From an uncultured Bacillota bacterium (GTDB lineage: Bacteria; Bacillota; Dehalobacteriia; UBA7702), in contig CADBQN010000050.1 of assembly GCA_902796855.1 (NCBI GenBank), positions 1-58,487 of the forward strand: a stretch of 58,487 nucleotides of DNA, given 5' to 3'. The position numbers were made by a program, and so were the translations under genes. Positions 7,152 to 18,457 of this stretch are shown in pieces. The notes beneath the pieces were generated by a model. It was given only the letters and a program-made list of their open reading frames with translations, had not been told where the DNA came from and made no database searches. Positions within the stretch are counted from its first letter, which is position 1; each line of letters starts with the position of its first letter.

Positions 7152-8729
7152 TCAGGAAGCGGGCTTGATTTCCGTCGTCAGCCAGTAATAGTCGGCGGTG
7201 TGAATGTTGGCGTCGGTGATGCTGGTGTCGGAAATGAAGGAGCTGTTGTAGTAACCGTGAACGAGAACGGCGCCGTCATCGAGGAGGATCTGCTGCATCT
7301 GCTGAATCAGCTCGGCCCGTTTGGCGTTGTCGAATTCCGAAGCCAAAGCGTCGTAGCAGGCGTCGAACTCGGCATTTTTATAGTGGCACCAGTTGGCGTT
7401 GGCGTCGGTGCCTTCATAGCCGCTGTACCAGTTGGCCAGATATTCGGTGGGGTCGCCGTTGCCGACGGTGGTCCAGTTGGAGTCGCAGAGATCGTATTCG
7501 CCGTTGACCATCATGTTCCATTCGGTGTCGGAGTCGGTGGAGTTGACTTTCACTTCGATGCCGATTTCGCCGAGGGTGGACTGGATCGCTTCGGCAAAGT
7601 CGGAAAGGCAGCGGTTGGGATAGGTGATATAGTTCAGGGAGATGTTTTCACCGTTGATTTCGCGGATGCCGTCGCCGTCGCTGTCGACATAACCGGCGTC
7701 GTCCAGCATTTTAACGGCGGCGTCGGTATCGAAGGGATCGGGATCGGTGAGGTTGTCATAGCCGTAGTCCAGCGCGGAGGGAAGGACGGAATAACCGGCG
7801 GTGTAGAGGCCGCCGACGGTGGTTTCGCAGAGCGTGTCGTCGTCGATGGCTTTGAGGATGGCGTGACGAAGGGTTTCGTCGCTGAGGACGCCGTCCTGGT
7901 TGATGTAGGCAAAGCCGCAGCGGACGCCCTGGGCGATGGAGACGTTATAGTTATCGTCGTCGGCGAACATTTTCAGGTCCGCGGCGGAGGTGATGTTTTC
8001 AACGAGGTTGACGTCGCCGGCCTGGAGCGCCAAAGTTTTGGCGTCGTCGTCGCCTAAGTAGTAGACTTCCACGTTCTTAAAGGGCACTTCGCCGTTCCAA
8101 TAGTTTTCGTTGGCGGTCAGCGTGGCGGAAACTTTCGGTTCGTAGCTGGTGAGAACGTAGGGGCCGGTGCCGATGGGGTTGGTGTCGAAATCATAGTCGC
8201 CGGTGGTGTCGAGGACCATGAAAACGGGGTAAGCGAGATTCTTGCAGAGGTCGGGCTGAGCGGCGTTCAGCTCAATGGTGAGGGTTCTGGCTTCGTTGTC
8301 GGCGGTCATCGTCTTGTAGTCGATGAATTTCCGCGGCGTGGAAGTACCTTCCTCGTTGCCGAAGATATCCTCAAAGCAATCGATGACGCTCTGCGGCGTC
8401 ACGTCGTTGCCGTTGGAGAATTTCACACCGTCACGGATATGGAAGACCCAGGTGATATGGTCTTCGGTGGAATATTCGTCGCAGAGGTTCGGCTGGACGG
8501 TCATGGTATCGTCAAAGTTAAAGAGGCATTCGCCGATGCCGATGCGCATATTGTCCCAGGCGGCGTTGATCTGGTCGCCGGGATCCAGCGTGTCGGCGTA
8601 GCCGAAGCAGCCGAATTTCAGGGTGTCGCCGTCGGCGGCGGAAGAAGCGCCGCCGTCTTTGCTGCCGCAGCCGGATACCATGGCCAAAACGAGCAGCGTT
8701 CCGAAAAGCATTGTCAAGAACTTTTTCAT
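7152..8729 (-). CDS. ABC transporter substrate-binding lipoprotein, peptide/nickel family (SBP_bac_5)
   Basis: 525-aa extracellular lipoprotein of ABC importer cluster C (oligopeptides, dipeptides, nickel-chelates). The signal peptide MKKFLTMLFGTLLVLAMVSGCGSK has a lipobox VSGC with acylated Cys about residue 20. Family features follow: a LDPGDQINAAWDNMR start of the mature domain, WVFHIRDGVKFSNG, NPIGTGPYVLTSYEP and NENYWNG. The ATG at 8729 has AAGGAG 9 nt upstream. It is the last gene of a five-gene importer operon, 257 bp after the second ATPase, with a hairpin in the gap. Whether the substrate is peptides, nickel complexes or another ligand cannot be decided from motifs. Confidence 0.9.
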   Translation of the reverse strand: MKKFLTMLFGTLLVLAMVSGCGSKDGGASSAADGDTLKFGCFGYADTLDPGDQINAAWDNMRIGIGECLFNFDDTMTVQPNLCDEYSTEDHITWVFHIRDGVKFSNGNDVTPQSVIDCFEDIFGNEEGTSTPRKFIDYKTMTADNEARTLTIELNAAQPDLCKNLAYPVFMVLDTTGDYDFDTNPIGTGPYVLTSYEPKVSATLTANENYWNGEVPFKNVEVYYLGDDDAKTLALQAGDVNLVENITSAADLKMFADDDNYNVSIAQGVRCGFAYINQDGVLSDETLRHAILKAIDDDTLCETTVGGLYTAGYSVLPSALDYGYDNLTDPDPFDTDAAVKMLDDAGYVDSDGDGIREINGENISLNYITYPNRCLSDFAEAIQSTLGEIGIEVKVNSTDSDTEWNMMVNGEYDLCDSNWTTVGNGDPTEYLANWYSGYEGTDANANWCHYKNAEFDACYDALASEFDNAKRAELIQQMQQILLDDGAVLVHGYYNSSFISDTSITDANIHTADYYWLTTEIKPAS

Positions 8730-8814
8730 CTTTCGATTCTCCTTAATCTCATTCATTTTTCCGTTCTCCGCGGAGAGCGGAACGCGTTATGGATGAGACC
8801 CCTTTGTTTCCGTC

Positions 8815-8850
8815 TTCGGCGGCCTCCCAAAAGGAGGGCCCTCCGCCGAA
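8815..8850 (-). other. Intercistronic stem-loop in the importer operon
   Basis: TTCGGCGG pairs with CCGCCGAA, with an inner CCTCC/GGAGG stem. There is no T-run on either side, so it is not a normal terminator. Lying between the ATPase gene and the binding-protein gene, it could protect or process the mRNA to raise binding-protein expression, as known in peptide-permease operons. A further GC-rich palindrome is at 8759-8782. Confidence 0.45.
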
Positions 8851-8986
8851 AGGACGGTTCGCCGCCGCGGATCCCCAGCGCCGGGACTGCCCGCGGACAG
8901 CGGCGGATATCTGAATCTTCTTTTTTCTCTCAACCTCCTCCCGCGTGTTGTTCCATCGGTGTGCGTCTATCAATCAATTTTGTTTA

Positions 8987-9940
8987 TCAGTATAAATGGC
9001 AGGCGACGCTGTGCCCTTCTTCCATCCGCTTCAACGCGGGGTTTTCCTGTTTGCAGATGTCCCTGCACCGGTCGCAGCGGTTCTGGAAGGGACAGCCCAC
9101 CGGCACGTCCAGAGGACTGGGAGCCTCGCTTTCGATGCTCTCGATCTTTTTGGAAAAATCCATGTTCAGGTCAAAGATCGCACCCAGCAGCGCTTTGGTG
9201 TAGGGATGGAGCGCGCCGTCGTGAATCTTTTCCGAAGGCAGGACTTCCACGATGTTGCCCAGATACATCACCGCCGTGCGGTGGGAGAGCTGGCTCACGA
9301 GAGCCATATCGTGGCAGATAAAGCCCATGGCGATGTTCTTCTTTTTCTGGAGCCCCACCAAAAGTTCCACGACGTTTTTCTGCACCGACACGTCCAGAGC
9401 GCTGGTGGCTTCGTCGCACATAATGACTTCCGGCTCCAGAGCGATGGCCCGGGCGATGCCGACGCGCTGGCGCTGGCCGCCGCTCATGTTGTGGGGATAA
9501 CGCGAGGCGAAATCCCCGGGCAGATTCACCATTTCCAAAAGCTCCCTTGCTTTGGCCTCTTTTTCCGAGGGTTTGATGACGTTCAGGTTCAGCAGCGGTT
9601 CGCAGACGATGTCCCGGATCCTCATTTTGGGGTTAAAGGCCAGCGTCGGGTCTTGGAACACCATCTGGATGTGGCGGCGGTGCTGACGCAGTTTCTCGCC
9701 TTTGAGCTCGGCGATGTTCTTCCCCTTAAAGAGGATCTCGCCTTCGCTGGGATGGTCCAGAGAGAGGATCATCCGCATCAGCGTGCTCTTGCCGCAGCCG
9801 CTTTCGCCGACGATCCCCAGCGTCTCACCGGGGAAGAACTCCAAATTGATCTTATTGTTGGCCAGAAGCGTCCGCCCGTCGGAGGCGGGGAACCTTCTGG
9901 TGACGTTTTTTACCTGTAAAACCGGTACTCTATCAGACAT
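8987..9940 (-). CDS. ABC transporter ATP-binding protein (OppF/DppF type)
   Basis: 317-aa nucleotide-binding subunit that powers the importer from the cytoplasmic side. Walker A is GESGCGKST, the signature is MSGGQRQR, Walker B is VIMCDEATSALD, and the switch His is in FICHDMALVSQ. The C-terminal oligopeptide-transporter extension has the Cys cluster CPFQNRCDRCRDIC, found in OppF/DppF-like subunits. The ATG at 9940 has GAGGG nearby and overlaps the end of the preceding ATPase gene by 8 nt, which implies translational coupling. Confidence 0.92.
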   Translation of the reverse strand: MSDRVPVLQVKNVTRRFPASDGRTLLANNKINLEFFPGETLGIVGESGCGKSTLMRMILSLDHPSEGEILFKGKNIAELKGEKLRQHRRHIQMVFQDPTLAFNPKMRIRDIVCEPLLNLNVIKPSEKEAKARELLEMVNLPGDFASRYPHNMSGGQRQRVGIARAIALEPEVIMCDEATSALDVSVQKNVVELLVGLQKKKNIAMGFICHDMALVSQLSHRTAVMYLGNIVEVLPSEKIHDGALHPYTKALLGAIFDLNMDFSKKIESIESEAPSPLDVPVGCPFQNRCDRCRDICKQENPALKRMEEGHSVACHLY

Positions 9941-10724
9941 AGCGCAGTCCCTCCAACGTTGGCACGGAGCGCATCAGCTCCCGGGTATACTCGTCGTCGG
10001 CGTGATGGAGGATGTGGTCCCGATCCCCTCTGTCCACGACTTTGCCGTTCTGCATCACGACGATCTCGTCGCCCATGTAGGCCGCGACGCCGATGTTATG
10101 GGTCACAATGATGATGGCGGTGCCGAACTCGTCCCTCAGCTCCATCATCTGGCGGACGATCTGCGCCTGAGTGGTCACGTCCAAAGCGCTGGTGGGCTCG
10201 TCGGCCAAAAGCAGCTTTGGCTCAAAGGTCATGGCCATGGCGATGCCGACGCGCTGGCGCATGCCGCCGGAGAGCTGAAAGGGATAGCTCTTCATCACGT
10301 TGTCGGCGCTGGGCAGGCGCATCCGCTCCAGCATGGCGCAGCCCATGTCCCAGGCTTCCTTTTTGGAGACCTTTTTGTGATTGCGGATGTAGTCCACGTA
10401 AAGACTGCCGATTTTGCGGATGGGATTGATCATGGCGCCGGAATCCTGGAAAATCATGGAAATGTGGCTTCCGCGGAGATCCAGCCATTGTTTTTTGGAA
10501 TAGCCGAGGAGCGACTTGCCCTCAAAGAGGATGTCCCCCTCGGTGACGCGGCCGCCGCCGGGGAGCAGGCCGAGGACGGCCCGGATCACGGTGGTCTTGC
10601 CGCTGCCGCTTTCCCCGACGATGCTGACGATTTCCCCCTCTTTCATTTTGAGGGAGAAATTCTCGATGGTGGGCTTGGGGGCGTTTCCGTATTTGACCGA
10701 AATGTTTTCAATATCTAACAGCAT
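9933..10724 (-). CDS. ABC transporter ATP-binding protein (OppD/DppD/NikD type)
   Basis: 263-aa ATPase partner of the downstream subunit. Walker A is GESGSGKTT, the signature is LSGGMRQR, Walker B is LLLADEPTSALD, and the switch is IIVTHNIGVAA. At 263 aa it is shorter than typical OppD/DppD (about 320-330 aa) and lacks the C-terminal Cys-bearing extension, as in NikD-like subunits; this weakly favours a nickel- or metallophore-type importer. The ATG at 10724 follows GAGGGGGG. It lies 15 bp after the permease gene. Confidence 0.9.
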   Translation of the reverse strand: MLLDIENISVKYGNAPKPTIENFSLKMKEGEIVSIVGESGSGKTTVIRAVLGLLPGGGRVTEGDILFEGKSLLGYSKKQWLDLRGSHISMIFQDSGAMINPIRKIGSLYVDYIRNHKKVSKKEAWDMGCAMLERMRLPSADNVMKSYPFQLSGGMRQRVGIAMAMTFEPKLLLADEPTSALDVTTQAQIVRQMMELRDEFGTAIIIVTHNIGVAAYMGDEIVVMQNGKVVDRGDRDHILHHADDEYTRELMRSVPTLEGLRYV

Positions 10725-10739
10725 ATTATCCCCCCTCGC

Positions 10740-11567
10740 TTACTCGTCGCGGACGTCCATGACGTCCCTGAGGCTGTCGCCCAGCAGATTGAAAATAACG
10801 ACGGTGACAAAGATCGCGAGACCGGGGAAGATCATCATCCAGGGGGCGTTCTGCATGAACACGCGGCCCTCGTTGAGCATCAGGCCCCATTCCGGCGTCG
10901 GCGCCTGGGCGCCGAAACCGAGGAACGACAGCCCCGCCAGCTCCAGCATCATGCCGCCGATATCCGTGGCGGCGGTGATGACCATCGTCGGCAGGATATT
11001 GGGGATCATGTACTTCCGCAGGATATACGACACCTTTGAGCCGGTGACCACCGCCGCGGAGACGTAATCGACATGGCGTATCTTCAGCACCAGGCTCCGG
11101 GACATACGGGCGTATTTCGTCCAGGAGACGATGGCGATGGCGATGATGGCGTTGCGGATGCTGGCGCCGAGGATCCCGGCGACGGCGATGGCCAGCACCA
11201 TGCCGGGGAAGGAGATCATCATATCGGAAAGGCGCATGATGACGGTATCGACGGCCTTGCCAAAGTAACCGGCGATGACACCGAGGAGGCTGCCGCCGAC
11301 GAAGATGATGGCCACCACCGTCAGGGAAGCCGCCAGCGATACCCGGCTGCCGTAGATGATGCGGGTGAACAGATCGCGGCCCAGCTTATCCGTGCCGAAC
11401 CAGTGCTCCGCGCTGGGCGCCTGCAGCGCCCCGCCGAGATTCGCCTGGTAGGGATCGTATTTCGTGAGGACCGGCGCGAGGATCGCCACGGCGATGAGCC
11501 CCAGCGCCAGAATGGCGAAAAGCGTAAACTGCTTGTTTTTGCGGATAAATTCTTTTATTTTGCCCAT
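10740..11567 (-). CDS. ABC transporter permease (OppC/DppC type)
   Basis: 275-aa inner-membrane permease. It has an N-terminal helix (FTLFAILALGLIAVAILAPVLT), the family-typical HWFGTDKLGRDLFTRIIYGSRVSL segment, about six membrane helices and an EAA-like loop (AAVVTGSKVSYILRKYMIPNILP) that docks on the ATPases. The ATG at 11567 has AGAGGTGAC upstream. It begins 4 bp after the stop of the partner permease. Confidence 0.92.
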   Translation of the reverse strand: MGKIKEFIRKNKQFTLFAILALGLIAVAILAPVLTKYDPYQANLGGALQAPSAEHWFGTDKLGRDLFTRIIYGSRVSLAASLTVVAIIFVGGSLLGVIAGYFGKAVDTVIMRLSDMMISFPGMVLAIAVAGILGASIRNAIIAIAIVSWTKYARMSRSLVLKIRHVDYVSAAVVTGSKVSYILRKYMIPNILPTMVITAATDIGGMMLELAGLSFLGFGAQAPTPEWGLMLNEGRVFMQNAPWMMIFPGLAIFVTVVIFNLLGDSLRDVMDVRDE

Positions 11568-11571
11568 GCCG

Positions 11572-12510
11572 TCACCTCTTTACCCGGATCCGGGGATCGA
11601 CCCAATAGTAGGAGATATCTACAATCAGGTTGACCACCATGTAGATCAGCGCCACCCACAGAACGTAGCCCTGAATCAGATTGTAGTCATAAGAGGTAAT
11701 GGCCGACACGGCCAGGTTGCCGAGGCCCTGATAGCTGAAGATCACTTCCACCACGGCGGTGCCGCCCAGCAGGGAGCCGAGGGACAGACCGAACATGGTG
11801 ATCAGCGGCAGCAGCGAATTGGGAAAGACCTGCTTCCAGAGGATCTCCCGCTCCGAGGCGCCTCGGGCCCGGGCGCCGGTCACATAGTCCTGGTGCATCT
11901 CTTCCAGCACCGCCGTGCGCACCTGGCGCGTGTATTTGGACGACATGGCGAAGGCCAGCGTCACCGCGGGGAGAATGATCTTTTTCAGGCCGATCCCGGT
12001 GGACACCACCGGCAGCCAGCCCAGCACGATGCAGATAAAATACATCAGCAACAGACCGACCCAGAAGTTGGGCATCGATATGCCGAAAAAGGTGAAGCCC
12101 CTGACGATGTAGTCGATGGGCTTGTTGCGGTAGACCGCCGAGAGCATCCCCAGCGGCACCGATACGATAAGCATCAGCACCATGGCGCAGAGCGCCAGCT
12201 TCAGCGTGGGCCACAGCCGCGCCAGAAGCAGCTCCGCCACGGGCTTGCCGGTGGAATAGGATTTTCCGAAATCCCCGTGGAGGCAGTTGGTGAGCCAGTG
12301 ACCGTACTGAACCAAAATGGGATCGTTCAGTCCCAGCTCTTCCCGGGCAGCCTGGAGCACCTCTTCCGAGGGCATGGTGCCCGAGGCGGCGTACATCGTC
12401 CGCACCGGATCACCGGGGGCGAGATACGTCAGCATAAACGTAAAGAAACTGATGCCGATGAGAACGATCAGGATCTGAACGATACGCTTTCCCAATTGTT
12501 TCCCTGTCAT
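11572..12510 (-). CDS. ABC transporter permease (OppB/DppB type)
   Basis: 312-aa permease, first gene of the importer operon. It starts with GKRIVQILIVLIGISFFTFMLTYLAPGDPV, typical of DppB/NikB, and has six predicted membrane helices and the EAA loop GARARGASEREILWKQVFPNS. The ATG at 12510 has AAGGAAGAAGG upstream. Gene order is permease-permease-ATPase-ATPase-binding protein, all on the minus strand. The 156-bp upstream region shows no clear consensus promoter or terminator. Confidence 0.92.
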   Translation of the reverse strand: MTGKQLGKRIVQILIVLIGISFFTFMLTYLAPGDPVRTMYAASGTMPSEEVLQAAREELGLNDPILVQYGHWLTNCLHGDFGKSYSTGKPVAELLLARLWPTLKLALCAMVLMLIVSVPLGMLSAVYRNKPIDYIVRGFTFFGISMPNFWVGLLLMYFICIVLGWLPVVSTGIGLKKIILPAVTLAFAMSSKYTRQVRTAVLEEMHQDYVTGARARGASEREILWKQVFPNSLLPLITMFGLSLGSLLGGTAVVEVIFSYQGLGNLAVSAITSYDYNLIQGYVLWVALIYMVVNLIVDISYYWVDPRIRVKR

Positions 12511-12666
12511 GATTTTTTCCTTCTTCCTTAGAGTGTGCTTTTATTTCATCCACAGTCCCCGGTTTGTGCGCGCGGGACAGAGCGGGAGAAACCAAAAGAA
12601 GAATGTATTCGCTTTTTTTATCTGTGTGAGACGGAAAAGTCTCTTGCGCCGCGCCGGGCGGGCTTT

Positions 12667-14052
12667 TCAGCTCTCCCGGACCGCCTCAAGGTCCGCCTTC
12701 GCCCGTTCTTTGCGGCGGCGGCGGAAGATGACGCAGAAAATGACGGCAAAAGCGACGGCCACCGGCGCCCAGGACTCCGGATAGACCCTGGCGATATCCT
12801 CAAGGGTGTGCGTGTGCTGAGCGAGGAGCGTCAAAAGGAGGATCCGCCAGCCGCAGAGGCAGGTGACGACGACCACCATGGACGTGAGCGCGTACCCCAG
12901 ACCGCGGACGGCGCCGCCGAGGGTTTCCCCCAGAGCGGAGAGCCAATAGAAGGGCAGCGTGACCAGGCCGATGCTGATGGCGGCGGCAACGACATCGTCG
13001 CTGCGGATGAACCAGCCGAAAACGGTCTTGGGGAAGATCACAATGAGGCCGGCAATGACCGCCGTGACCGCGGCGGAAAAAAGAACGGCAAAGACCGTCC
13101 CCCGCCACAGCCGCGGATAATTCCCGGCACCGTCATTCTGGGCGACGAAGGTCGTCACCGTCTGACTGATGGCCATAATGGGCAGATAGACAAAGTTTTC
13201 CAGTTTGTAGTAGGTGGCGAAGGCCGCCACGGCGGTGCCGCCAAAACCGTTGATGTGGTACTGGACCATGACGTTGGAAACGGTGATCAGCACCGTCTGG
13301 ATCCCGGCGGGGAGCCCGACCCGAAGGATGGAAGCCAATGTTTCCCGGTCGATGGCCCAGGTCACAAAGACCTTCATCGGGAAGGGATCGCTGCGCATCA
13401 GACCGGCGACGGTCAGCGCCGCCGAGAACATCTGGGAAAAGACCGTGGAAAAAGCGACGCCGTTGATGCCCAGGGGCACGACGATGAGGAAAAAGGCGTC
13501 GAGAGCGACGTTGAGAAAGCCGCAGATGACCAAAATCCAAAAGGGGGTGGAGGAGTTGCCCCTGGCCCGGAAAAACCCGGACCCCATGTTGTAAATGATC
13601 ATAAAGGGCAGGCTCAGGAAAAAGATCCGCGTATAGCGCGTGGCGTCGACGAGAACGTCCGCCGGCGTGTTCAGCAGCGTATAAATCTGCGGCGTGAAGA
13701 TCACCGCCAAAATCATCATCAGAACGCCGAAGATGAAGGCAAAGGACATCGAGGTGTTCAGCACCTTTTTGACTTTGGCCTCGTTCTTTTCGCCGACATA
13801 GCGGGCGGCGACGACGTTGGTGCCGACGGAAATGCCCATAAACATCCCGATGGCGCAGTAGGTGACGGTGCCGGCGACGCCGACGGCGGCGGCGGCGTGC
13901 TTATCGAGGAGGTTGCCGACGAAGAGAAAGTCCGCGGTGTTGTAGAGCTGCTGAAAGATGCTGCCGCCGATGAGGGGGAGCATAAAAAGGAGCATGCGGG
14001 GGATCATCGGCCCCGAGGATAAATCAATATTGCGCGCTTTCATCAACTTCAT
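12667..14052 (-). CDS. MATE family transporter
   Basis: 461-aa membrane protein with about 12 hydrophobic helices in two related halves, as in multidrug and toxic-compound extrusion transporters. It has the NorM/DinF-like opening (GPMIPRMLLFMLPLIGGSIFQQLYNTADFLFVGN) and SGFFRARGNSSTPFW in the first half. The C-terminus is basic (RRRRKERAKAD). Start is ATG 14052 after AAGAAGCGG; ATG 14043 is an alternative. The gene lies alone behind a 250-nt leader with cobalamin-riboswitch features, so its expression is probably repressed by cobalamin. That makes a link to corrinoids or a related solute more likely than a simple drug-efflux role; this is inference. Confidence 0.9.
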   Translation of the reverse strand: MKLMKARNIDLSSGPMIPRMLLFMLPLIGGSIFQQLYNTADFLFVGNLLDKHAAAAVGVAGTVTYCAIGMFMGISVGTNVVAARYVGEKNEAKVKKVLNTSMSFAFIFGVLMMILAVIFTPQIYTLLNTPADVLVDATRYTRIFFLSLPFMIIYNMGSGFFRARGNSSTPFWILVICGFLNVALDAFFLIVVPLGINGVAFSTVFSQMFSAALTVAGLMRSDPFPMKVFVTWAIDRETLASILRVGLPAGIQTVLITVSNVMVQYHINGFGGTAVAAFATYYKLENFVYLPIMAISQTVTTFVAQNDGAGNYPRLWRGTVFAVLFSAAVTAVIAGLIVIFPKTVFGWFIRSDDVVAAAISIGLVTLPFYWLSALGETLGGAVRGLGYALTSMVVVVTCLCGWRILLLTLLAQHTHTLEDIARVYPESWAPVAVAFAVIFCVIFRRRRKERAKADLEAVRES

Positions 14053-14108
14053 TGGTTCCGCTTCTTTCTGTTCCGTTTTCCGGTCTCCGCTTCCGCGCCG
14101 CGGCGAAT

Positions 14109-14149
14109 AAAAAAAGATACCCGACAGTGTTCGACTGCAAGGTATCTTT
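14109..14149 (-). terminator. Rho-independent terminator of the riboswitch leader
   Basis: AAAGATACC (14113-14121) pairs with GGTATCTTT (14141-14149), with an inner CAGT/ACTG pairing. On the minus strand it ends in a run of eight or more T. It lies between the riboswitch-like aptamer and the MATE ribosome site, as expected of an expression platform. Confidence 0.8.
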
Positions 14150-14199
14150 CAAGATGGCTTTTCATCAATGCACACTGCGCTGGAATTGTGCAAAATCGC

Positions 14200-14340
14200 T
14201 CCCGTCCATGTATCTGACTTGACCTTTATAAAAAAGGCCGCACAGTGACCGGCTCGTGGGTTCTTACCCCTTTCCATGCGCGCTTCCCCTGAAACAAAGA
14301 GAAAACGCCGGAGAGCGAGTTTTTATGAAATTGGTTGATC
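14200..14340 (-). promoter_or_regulatory. Candidate cobalamin riboswitch aptamer
   Basis: Minus-strand leader RNA upstream of the MATE gene. Elements in the order expected of the cobalamin riboswitch: AGGGGAAG (about 14290-14283), GGGGTAAGAACCC, GAGCCGGTCACTGTG (about 14255-14241, compare the usual GCCACTGTG), and AAGTCAGATAC (14220-14210, compare the B12-box end). A consensus promoter lies just upstream and a terminator just downstream. The B12-box elements are recognised by eye and one is variant; a covariance-model search would settle the class. Confidence 0.68.
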
Positions 14341-14365
14341 AGCCCGTTTTCCGTAGGCTATCCCT

Positions 14366-14394
14366 ACTATACTGAATCCGATATCGTTTGTCAA
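14366..14394 (-). promoter_or_regulatory. Strong promoter of the MATE riboswitch leader
   Basis: On the minus strand TTGACA (14394-14389), a 17-bp spacer and TATAGT (14371-14366). Transcription would start near 14359, giving a leader of about 300 nt to the MATE start. Confidence 0.75.
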
Positions 14395-14487
14395 GGCCTT
14401 TTTTTAACCTTTTCCGCCAAAAAGGCATGAATTTCACATTTTTGCCGCAAAATCGACGCGGAAAGCGGTCGTCCCGCCGATGAAAAT

Positions 14488-14509
14488 ACCCCCGGCTTTT
14501 GCCGGGGGT
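14488..14509 (-). terminator. Terminator of hppA
   Basis: CCCCCGGC and GCCGGGGG form an 8-bp GC stem around TTTT. On the minus strand it is followed by TATTTTC, 19 bp after the hppA stop. Confidence 0.75.
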
Positions 14510-14527
14510 ACAAAAGATCGTTTCTTT

Positions 14528-16609
<2,082 letters not shown>

Positions 16610-16657
16610 TGTTTCAACCCCTCCTATGGTGAATAAATAAATTATATTTAAACAGAT

Positions 16658-16882
16658 TTAATAAATGATCGCAATGAGGAGCGTCAGCAAAAAGAAGACC
16701 GCGGCCAGCACCGTAGAGATTTTTGCCAACAGCTGGTCCAGTCCTTTCTTTTTCCCGAAAAACTGTTCCGAAGCGCCGCCGATGACACCGGAAACGCCCG
16801 CGCTCTTGCTGGACTGCATTAAAATAACGGCGATGAGGCCGAGGCAGACCAGAACGTCGACGATCGTTAAGAAAATATACAT
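16658..16882 (-). CDS. secG: Preprotein translocase subunit SecG
   Basis: 74-aa protein with two membrane helices (residues 2-22 and 52-73) linked by the conserved SecG loop QSSKSAGVSGVIGGASEQFFGKKKGLDQLLAK. It assists SecYE in protein export. The ATG at 16882 follows GGAGG. It has a good own promoter and follows eno after a terminator, the usual neighbourhood of secG in Firmicutes. Confidence 0.93.
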   Translation of the reverse strand: MYIFLTIVDVLVCLGLIAVILMQSSKSAGVSGVIGGASEQFFGKKKGLDQLLAKISTVLAAVFFLLTLLIAIIY

Positions 16883-16912
16883 AGCATACCTCCATAAATA
16901 TGTAACAGTGGT

Positions 16913-16941
16913 ATTCTACCATATCCGCTACTCAAATACAA
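16913..16941 (-). promoter_or_regulatory. secG promoter
   Basis: On the minus strand TTGTAT (16941-16936), 17 bp, and TAGAAT (16918-16913) with a TGG extension before the -10. Confidence 0.65.
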
Positions 16942-17044
16942 CCAAAAAGCAAAAATAAACGCAAAATAATCAACAAAGACGAAAAAAAACCGGCCTACTT
17001 CCGGGAAACGCCGCCAAAAGGCAACGGTTCTCACACAGAAAGCG

Positions 17045-17079
17045 ACGCCGGAAACCGCTTTTTCGGCGGTCTCCGGCGT
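17045..17079 (-). terminator. Terminator of the glycolytic operon
   Basis: ACGCCGGA-A-ACCGC pairs with GCGGT-C-TCCGGCGT around a 7-nt loop, just after the eno stop. The T-tract (GCTTTCT) is weak but the stem is very stable. Confidence 0.65.
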
Positions 17080-17100
17080 TGGCTTTCTCAAAACGCGGTC

Positions 17101-18396
<1,296 letters not shown>

Positions 18397-18457
18397 TCAT
18401 TTTTTTCTGTATGATTAAATTTAATACTGGATCGAATCAAAGCGGCGGCGTACCTGT

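Noticed and set aside
14053-14527. tRNA or other stable RNA gene in the long gap before hppA
   Set aside because: The stems seen are accounted for by the riboswitch-like leader and two terminators; no tRNA T-arm sequence was found here or elsewhere in the window.
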